NCBI GenBank assembly: GCA_029204045.2
Contig: CM055063.1
Coordinates: forward strand, 27,163,721 to 27,227,720
Source of the DNA: Tillandsia leiboldiana
Taxonomy: Eukaryota > Streptophyta > Magnoliopsida > Poales > Bromeliaceae
DNA: 64,000 nt
Direction of reading: 5' to 3'
Part shown: positions 56,181-64,000 of the stretch, one piece after another
Position numbering within the stretch: the first letter of the stretch is position 1
Layout: each line of letters starts with the position of its first letter
Translations under genes and position numbers: made by a program
Notes under the pieces: generated by a model
Databases searched by the model: none
What the model saw: the letters and a program-made list of their open reading frames with translations, nothing else
Told to the model about the DNA's origin: nothing

Positions 56181-58859
56181 TGTCACGCCCCCGGGGGTTT
56201 TTGAGTCTATCAAAGCGGAAAATTGCGTGTATTATTTTTTTTTCTTCTTAACAAGGTAACTTAAACCTCATCCCCGGTGCGTGCCAGACCGCCACATACA
56301 CAAATTCTCTCTGCCCACGGACAGAGTCTCCTTTGTATATGCACGGCGTCTCATTTACAACAACATACCTCAACCATCAACCATACAATAGACATACATC
56401 GTCAAACAGAGTACAGTAGTTTAACTAATGTTTAAAAGACTGGTGTCCACTCGACACCTTGTTGTTTTATTTTCAAGCGGAATACTAAAGCGGCATCAGT
56501 GTTTAGAAAGGATAAAACCAACGGTTGCAAACCTGTGCCCACACGGCACTTCGTTTTGAGAAAACATTTTCGAAATCATTTGGTTCATCATGAAAGCGTG
56601 CCGCATATGGAATCATCACTAAAAGCATCAAAGTATAAATGTACACCTCATCCACAGCGCTACGTATTACACGTCCACGGCTAATACGATCCACAAGCAA
56701 ATTAACTAAAAGAAGCATAAGGGAAATGAGATAATAAACCCAAGTATCTGACTACGGTCCTCGCGACGCAGTCTCACCGCCCTCCCGGCTAACGCACCTC
56801 GTAACACCTGTCACGGAGTGGGTAATGTCAATGACAAACAAAGTAGATGTCTAATAACAATAAGGAATAAGGAGCAAACCGAAAACACCGGAACCTTTCG
56901 CTAAAACCCTGCACATAATTAAGCTGGGCCCCAACCCCAGATTTATCAATTAAGTTGGGCACCAACCCCAGAGTCCCTGTCGGGGAGACTAAAGTCTCCC
57001 CTCGTGCGCAAACACCTCTTTGATGCATTTAACCTCTTCACGGTGCTGGTGTGCTATTTTCAGCGGGCGCGAAGAGGTCCTCACGGCACCCACCCCTTTG
57101 TGAGGTACACGGGTCAAAAGAGACCACTTCTCCGGAAAAGTACACCCATGCGGAGGCCAATCCGCCTGTGTACGTGCAGCATCCGAAACGGATTTGCCGA
57201 GATCGGCGTGTAGTGAGCACCACGACCGTAGCCGCTTCAATTGTTAGATGAAATACAATTATGCGAAAGGTTAAACTGTCCATCTACTTTGTTAGATAAA
57301 TTAAGAGCACTTTAATGACGATAGATGCACTTACTGCACTTGTTGCACTTATCGCAACCGTACCCACCTATTTGAAGAGAAATCGGAACACCTGAATCCT
57401 TCGCGCACCCCCGCTGCGCACTTGGACCTAAAGAAAGTCCGCTAGGATAACTATAGTAAAAAACGTGTACTAACATCCGAAAACAAAAGACCCAATTTAC
57501 TCTTTTCGACGGAAAAGTCCAACACCGTCCGGGTTGACGAAACGAAAATCCCGCGCCGCCGTCGTCGTCCGCCGGAACCCCGCGCGGTTCGGAACCGCGC
57601 GGCGCGTCTCCGCGGCGACGCCCACGCGGCGCGGTGCCTCGCGCGGGTGTTGCCCGTGCGGCGGCCGCGCGGTGCCCGCGCGGGTGTTGCCCGTGCGGCG
57701 GCCGCGCGGTGCCCGCGCGAGTGCGGCCCCGCACGGCGCCGGCGCGGTTGCGGGTCCGAGCGGGTGCCGCCCGCGCGGCAGCCGCGCGGCGCCCGCGCGG
57801 TGCCCGCACGGTTGCGGGTCCGCGCGGGTGCCGCCCGCGCGGCAGCCGCGCGGCGCCCGCGCGGTGCCCGCACGGTTGCGGGTCCGCGCGGGTGCGGCCC
57901 GCGCGGTTGCGGGTCCGCGCGGCACCCGCGCGCTTGCGGGTCCGCGCGGCAGCCGCGCGGCGCCCGCGCGGTGCCCGCACGGTTGCGGGTCCGCGCGGGT
58001 GCCGCCCGTGCGGCAGCCGCGCTGCGCCCGCGCGGTTGCGGGTCCGCGCGGGAGCCGCGCGGCGCTCATGCGGTGCCCGCGCGGTTGCGGGTCCGCATGG
58101 GTGCCGTCCGTGACTCTCCTCCGCGCGATGCCCTAGTGGCACCGCGCACCTCCGCCGTCCGTTCCGTGCCCTAGCATGATGACAACGACGGCGACGGTGA
58201 CGGATACGACGGAGAAACCAAGAACTCAAACAAAAGAGACGACGGAAAAATCCCAAATAAATTATAACAATTATTTTACTAACCGAAGATCGACGGGAAG
58301 GTTGTCCGGTCGCGTTCTTGCCTTCGGTTCGGTGTCCGGGAAGATCGGGCTCCTTCTCTTTCTCCTTTCCCTTTCTTCCGGCTAGGGTTCCGTCTTTTCT
58401 TTTCTTTTTTTTCTCTTCTCACCGATTAGGGTTTTTATTTCTTTCTTTTCCTTTCTTTCCGATAATCGGGATCCCTTATATAGCTCGTATTAAATCTTTA
58501 ATTAATCTCCTTTTTAATTAGTACGTAAGAGAATTCTATTTTCCCTCATGGATAATTAATTAACTAATTAATTATCCCCTACGAGATAACCCACCTTATC
58601 TCTAACGGGTGCAAGATATTTTGCACGGATTCCGATGATTGACTTAATCACCGTATCACTAGGAATTCCGTTCCGGGAGATCCCGATATCGGATTTCAGA
58701 TCCGATCGCACCGTCGGCTTTCTTTTTCCGCGCTCTATCGCAGAAAAATACCAGCACCTCACAATGGCCAACTTTAAAGAATTGAATAATTTTATTTCAC
58801 TTAAAGGCTTAAATGACTATATGTAAGTCAAAAATACCCCGAAAGGCCGGATCACTACA
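56181..58859 (-). mobile_element. Solo LTR of the Tek-B family (2.7 kb) with TSD TTTCG
   Basis: Reads TGTAGTGATCCGGCC ... GGGCGTGACA on the minus strand. TTTCG flanks it on both sides (56176-56180, 58860-58864). It is collinear with the Tek-B LTR, including TATA box (minus strand, near 58477-58484) and GC-rich array (57580-58130), but more diverged than the two Tek-B LTRs from each other. The long R/A-rich frames are repeat artefacts. Confidence 0.9.
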
Positions 58860-59867
58860 TTTCGGCTATCATGTTTTTACATGCTGCACGTACACAGGCG
58901 GATTGGCCTCCGAATGGGTGTACTTTTCCGGAGAAGTGGTCTGAATGACTCGTGTGCCCCACGATTTGTGTAGGTGCTAGTGGGGACCTCTTCACGACAG
59001 CTAAAAGTCCCGCACTAGCTCCGTGAAGGGGTTAAAAACATCACGTAAGTAAAGTAATTGTTCACGAGGGGAGATCGTCAACTCCCCGACAGGTACCATG
59101 TAATTAAATCAACTGATGTGGACTCATGAGGAGGAAAAGCGAAAGGTTCCAGTGTATTCGGTTTGCTTTAAAATACTGTTAATTGTTTTGATCATCTACT
59201 TTATTTGTCACTGACTTTACCCACTCCGTGATAGGTTTGACTAGGTGTAGTAGTCGGGACGATGGTGAGGCAGCGCCTAGAGGACATTAGCCGTATGAGG
59301 TTTATTCGTCGTTCTTGCTTTGGGTTATCTCATCTCCTTATATTTTGTTTAAGTTCTCAATTGCTAGACTGTGGAATATCGTGGATGTTGGATTGTGAGT
59401 TTGTTTTCGTGATGTGATCTTTATTATGCTTCTTATTGACTTGTATGTGGCATGTTTTATACCAAACAAAAAGGGTTTCGAAAATGTTTTCCAAAACCAA
59501 GTGTCGTGTGGGCACTACTTTGTAAACCTCTGGATTTATCCTTTCAAAAGATGTCGCCGCCCTATTGTGATTTGTGTTAACACTTTGGAAAAACTGGTTG
59601 TCGTGTGGACACCGTTTGCAAACCCGTAGCTTATCTCTTGATGTGATTAAATAGAATTACTCTCTCTCTTTTTGTATTCGCTGTGACTGTGTGGTTAAAG
59701 AAGATAATGTTCTGAATGTGACGCCGTGAATATACAAAGGAGACTCTGTCCGTTTAAAGGGTGAATTTGTACATGTGGCGGTCTGACGCGCACCGGTAGG
59801 CGAGGTCGTTTACAGGAAAAATATATATATGATTTTCTGCTGATCGTTAGGCCTCTGGGGCGTGACA
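58860..59867 (+). mobile_element. Tek-A 3' LTR, segment 4 of 4
   Basis: Matches Tek-B LTR from about 43275 to its end (GCTGCACGTACACAGGCGGATTGG; CAAAGGAGACTCTGTCCG) and closes with GGGGCGTGACA. The flanking CCATG (59868-59872) would be the right target duplication of Tek-A; the left one is lost in the gap. Confidence 0.82.
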
Positions 59868-62449
59868 CCATGCCTCCATCTAAATGCTCAAGAGGGGAGA
59901 ATCAAAAAATGGTATGCAACCACTAGCACATGAAGTGCACAATCGACCCAATCGAGCTGACTGCCACATCTGGTCCAGTCAACCTGCGCCCACCTACAAC
60001 CACCTCCCGCTGACAGACAGGAATCATGTAGGGCGTCCAAACGGACTAACTCGCTATCGAGTAGTGGCTCATGCAGGCTATAGTCAAAATCCACGCTCTC
60101 TCTCTCAGAACGGATAGTCTCAAGATCACTAACCTCTCGCACAACGGTCGACTAACTCACAACGACCTCGGGACCACCGTCAAACCAAACGGCTCCCAAC
60201 AACACTAGCACTGGTCTAAACACAGCTACTAGACTCCACTCAGTCCCCCGGGCACGAGTGCAACAATAAAAGTATCTGACCGAACAAACCCAATCGAATG
60301 AACCGGTATAAAACCCGGTACTGCCTGCTCTGTCATCAATCTCACGAACTCAGTATCTCCACTGTCCAAATGGTGTAAACACTGGTACTGCCTGCTATGC
60401 CTGCCAAATCGGGTATGCCAGCCTACGCATAACACCGATAGGGGATAGGAGTCTCAAGGACTCAAAGTCTGTATATCGCGCATTCCGGAGTGGCACTCGA
60501 GGGGAGCGACCCACACGAGTAAAGTATCTCTGTCATCAGTATCACAAGTATCAAAGTGGGAAAGATCAGTATCAGTATCAAAGTATCTCTGTCATCTATA
60601 TAGCAGGACTAGATCATGACTATGATCAAAGTGGGAAAGCCCAACCACTAAAGAAGACCCTGGTCCTCAATCAGATGCAAAAATACTCAAATAGTGGGAA
60701 ACTCCGTCCACTAGAGAAATTTGATACCCAATCTGATGCATAAATAAATATCCGGTCAATCGCCCAATATCCGCGGTTGCCGCAATACCGTGCCGTCTAT
60801 AATCAAGTCCTATAACCGACCTCCGGTCAACCGCCCAAAGTCTGCGGTCACCGCAAAACCCTGCCAACTGCAATCCAGCACAACCTGTCCCTGACACCAA
60901 TGTCCCGGCTACACTACCCCAGACCTCTGCTCGCACCCGAGCAACACAGGCCGCCTAACTAATAAAGAAGGAGAAAAGGATAACATGGTTTCTCCTAAGT
61001 CAAGTTCCAATATGTAGTGCAGCAGTAAAAGATGGCCTAACTATATGTCCATGCAAGCATGCTTTTGTCCTCAGAAACGATAAAAGAGGGTGAAACATAT
61101 AATAGCAAAGCATGCTAAAATGCTCCTACTATGCTGTACCAATCTCACACAAGTAGGCTAATGAATAAACATGTACAATAACCACATGATCTAGGCCATT
61201 CTTCAAGCTTTTCCTCTCGATGCTAAATATGGGTTGTACATTAAACATGCATGCTATCAGTCATGGAGGGGTGACATTCCCACAAGTGCACTTACATTCA
61301 CCGTAACATAATCATCCATGAAGATCTTATCATTGCCTTATACAGTTACTAATATTAAGCTTACCCACCTGAAGTGCTCAATCCAAGGCAAACCTGGGGT
61401 TGGTGAAGAGCTGAACCCGTATCCACGGTACATGTCGCGCCAACCTCGGCTCCTAGCAGTGTTCCAAAAACATTCGTGAACCTTCCTGGGTACAACAAAA
61501 GGTCCAAAGTTACACTTTTATTCCAAAATATCCAAGTACATACAAATCTGTTGGAACAGTCCCAAAGATGCGGATTTTTCACCTGCAGCAAGAACTCAGA
61601 AAAATCCAACATAAATACTGTCGCGATCGTCGCGTCGAAACCTTCGAAACGGGTACCTGCACGTCCAATTCCGAGCCCCGTAGGCCGAGTTACAATTTCC
61701 ACAACACAGGGTGCGCAAAACCTCGCAGCAACACAACTGTAATACTCTACACAGTAAAGGGGGAAGAAGTATACCTTCGGGCAAGCCTCAGAAAATTCCA
61801 CGAAAAATATGACAATAATCCTTGCGACGCTTAGATGCAAAAAGTGTATAGGAACGTCTCCATCCGACGCCTGAGCGCGGAGATAAAAATTCGGCAAGGT
61901 GTCGCTGTCCAGAAATTCCATCAGCGGCAAAGGGGGTTAAAAATGTACCCGGAACACCAAACAAAGCTCAAAACTGAGAAAAGTAGACAATACAAGAATC
62001 ATAGATCTACCTCTCGTGAATCCAACGCCATGAGAATCGTCCAAAACAACTGTTGGGGTAGCTCTGTGGACCTCTCAGACCAAAATGCGATGATAACGGG
62101 CCTTCGATGAAGGAACGTTGCTCTGCGCTACGATGCCGAAGTCGTCAACGTCGCGGCCTCCAAAAAATTCGGGCCTTCTCCAAGAGATGCACAGCGAGGA
62201 GGTCAAAAACTTTGGTGAAGGGTGCACTAGCCGAAGAGCTCGGGAAAAAGCTCTACTCGGTGAGCAAAAGGGCCTATTTATAGGCTCAATCCGAAAAATC
62301 AGAAATTTGGCTTTTGGGCCGTTTTTCCGAGCGCCCGCACGAACCGGGCGGCTACAGTGTTGGGCCCGGCCCAACACTGTTCACGCCCGGAATGCCCAGG
62401 GCCCGCCACGTCTCACCCGAACAGCGGACAGCCGTGCAGGGCCATCCGC
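59868..62449 (-). mobile_element. Tek-C4 LTR (minus strand), part
   Basis: Host LTR of the Tek-A insertion. In inverse it matches about 3230-3460, 1-240 and 7700-9810 of the left side of the window. Its 3' end would lie left of Tek-A, in the gap. It carries GGTCAACCGCCCAA(T/A)(A/G)TCCGCGG blocks at about 60750 and 60830. The promoter lies at 62272-62380. No coding sequence is credible. Confidence 0.8.
62272..62380 (-). promoter_or_regulatory. Tek-C4 LTR promoter, palindrome and TATA box
   Basis: The minus-strand TATA box is the complement of CCTATTTATAGG (62272-62283). The 13-base arms ACAGTGTTGGGCC (62354-62366) and complement (62368-62380) flank one base, exactly as at 8188-8214, and lie about 70-110 bp upstream in the element's orientation. 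Confidence 0.72.
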
Positions 62450-64000
62450 TGTCACGCCCCGGGGTCGAAACTGCGACCCGGGCTCGCCAACAGATCCGCC
62501 ACCTATGCTAAAACCCGCATAGGCGAAGCGTCTAACCTGCAAAAGATAGTACTATAGCTACACAAATATCAGAGCTGAAATAAAATACTGTAAAATAAAA
62601 TCCAATCACTGTACATCAAGAAATAAAGTACAATATCCATTTCCTCGAATACAGGTAATCAACATACAATGTCCTCAATACAGCATCTCTCAACTCTCGA
62701 AGGAAATAAACTAAAACTATAGTACATCAGTCTCAACTCTGTCTCTCCAAATACAAAAGATCTCCCTCCAAGGATAACAGTAAACATCAGCTGACGGCTA
62801 TCAGGAATCTCCAGCCAGGGGGTACAGCTGCGCACATCGGGTAGTACAGATCTAGCTCGCGACTCCCTCGCCCCGGACAACGATCAAAGATCAGCAACTC
62901 CCGAAGAGGACTCTGCAACACAGGGGGAAGAAAAAGAAAGGGAAAAACAACAATGGGGGTGAGAACCACTAGTAAACCAGTAGCCTCCCCCTGTGGGTAA
63001 AGCCTCAAGCTCCGGCGTACCCACTAAGTCTACTAGAGGCAAGAAAAAGGGACAAGTGGTAAAGCTGTAAACAGAACTACCGAATAAAAGGGGACAACAC
63101 CACAAGTATGCCTCTAAATGCAACACCGAAAGGAATGACGGTATGAGTGCATCAGGAAACAGTATCTGACCAAATAGACCCAATCTAGTGCCACCAGTAA
63201 AAACTGGTACTGCCTGCTCTGCTGTCGAACTCAAGAACTCAGAACTCACTATGGTGCCCGGCGCTCGGCACGGTGTAAAGCCTACTCCGGAGTGGCACTC
63301 GAGGGGAGCGACCCACACGAGTAAAGCATCACTGTATCAAGAATCTCTGTAACCACTGTCTCATAATAGCAGGACTAGATCATGACTATGATCAAAGTGG
63401 GAAACTCCGTCCACTAATAAAACCCCGATCTGATGCAATAGTATTCGAGAAGTGGGAAACACTATCCACTAGAACAAATCTGATACCCAATCTGATGCAA
63501 TAGTAAACATCCGGTCAACCGCCCAAAGTCCGCGGTCACCGCAACAACTCACAACCCACAACTGGGGAAAATAACTAAGATCCGGTCAACCGCCTACTGT
63601 CCGCGGTTGCCGCAATAACCCATAATCCAACATCAAGTACACCCTGTCACTGACCCGCAGGTCCCGGCTACACTATCCCAAACCTCTGCTCGAACTCGAG
63701 CAACCTGACTCGAAAGTCTAAATAAAAGGAGAAAGAAAGCAATCATGGTTTCTCCTAAGTCAAATCCCAATATGATAGTGTAGCAATAAATAGTGGCCTA
63801 TCTAGATGTCCAAATAAGCATGCAAAAGTCCTCAGCAATGTGAGAGAGAAAAACATCAAATAACAGTTCCACATGTGTAACTAATAATAAATCCACATAG
63901 ATATACCCAATATGCTAAAATCATCAGTCAACTACACATGTAAATAATACCTGATCCATAATAAATCCCAAAGTGGCACCCGCACATAGATAAGTCATCA
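62450..64000 (-). mobile_element. Tek-C5 LTR (minus strand), cut by the window end
   Basis: Starts in + coordinates with TGTCACGCCCCGG, the complement of an LTR end, inside the Tek-C4 promoter region. It runs parallel to 52820-54250 (AACAACAATGGGGGTGAGAACCACTAG). The left flank TCCGC (62445-62449) would be the target duplication; the right one is outside. Whether an internal region follows cannot be seen. Confidence 0.82.

Noticed and set aside
52820..64000. Host genes or small ORFs on the right side
   Set aside because: All open frames fall in Tek-A, Tek-B-type or Tek-C LTR sequence and match non-coding LTR parts elsewhere in the window.
1..64000. Large inverted duplication of the locus (left + strand against right - strand)
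   Set aside because: The similarity is that of independent insertions of one LTR family in opposite directions; breakpoints coincide with LTR ends and target duplications.

Overview
This window is plant nuclear DNA built almost entirely of nested LTR retrotransposons. I see no host gene, tRNA, rRNA or CRISPR array. The plant origin follows from Ty1/copia elements with Sirevirus traits (long Gag with coiled coil and two CCHC knuckles, an extra ORF after pol, several polypurine tracts), from Ty3/gypsy chromoviruses of the Tekay/Del type (C-terminal chromodomain-like tail), and from primer sites matching the 3' end of plant initiator tRNA-Met. The species cannot be named. I use private names: Sire-1, Sire-2 and Sire-M for the copia elements; Tek-A and Tek-B for two chromoviruses; Tek-C for a third gypsy family with LTRs of about 3 kb.

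Layout. 1-9810: a decayed Tek-C element on the + strand. Its 5' LTR (1-278 and 3379-4298) is split by a Tek-C solo LTR (279-3378, TSD TCTTG), its interior is ruined (4299-7362) and its 3' LTR is truncated. 9887-25068: Sire-M on the minus strand, a gag-only copia relic, split inside gag by the nearly complete Sire-1 (12509-24196). 25069-27021: part of an unclassified LTR-like element with 160-bp tandem repeats, ending at a 100-N gap (27022-27121). 27122-37205: Sire-2, whose 5' end is lost in the gap and which sits at the LTR/PBS junction of Tek-A. 37206-59867: old Tek-A, with a ruined interior and a 3' LTR cut into four pieces by Tek-B (41512-51466, complete and young), a Tek-C solo LTR (52820-55865, TSD ACCTG) and a Tek-B-type solo LTR (56181-58859, TSD TTTCG). 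59868-64000: minus-strand Tek-C LTR sequence, one LTR nested in another.

The most unusual biology is in the Sire family. Its 5' leader carries a series of inverted repeats that share one 8-base centre (GTGGATTC) but have different, compensating arms. Its U3 carries GATCCGGATC palindromes in pairs at about 20/40-bp spacing. The same palindrome array, with a TATA box, a leader and a probable 5'UTR intron, is repeated inside the element just before the extra ORF, so that ORF may have its own promoter. The ORF is the one part in which Sire-1 and Sire-2 are strongly diverged (about half of residues shared by eye), although gag, pol and LTRs are nearly the same.

Tek-B has almost identical LTRs and an open pol, yet its Gag lacks the capsid core and its reverse transcriptase has FIDG in place of FIDD. 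It may therefore have been moved by proteins supplied in trans. Many single-base indels between about 20.6 and 28.4 kb, around the gap, look like unpolished assembly, so frameshifts there should be read with caution.
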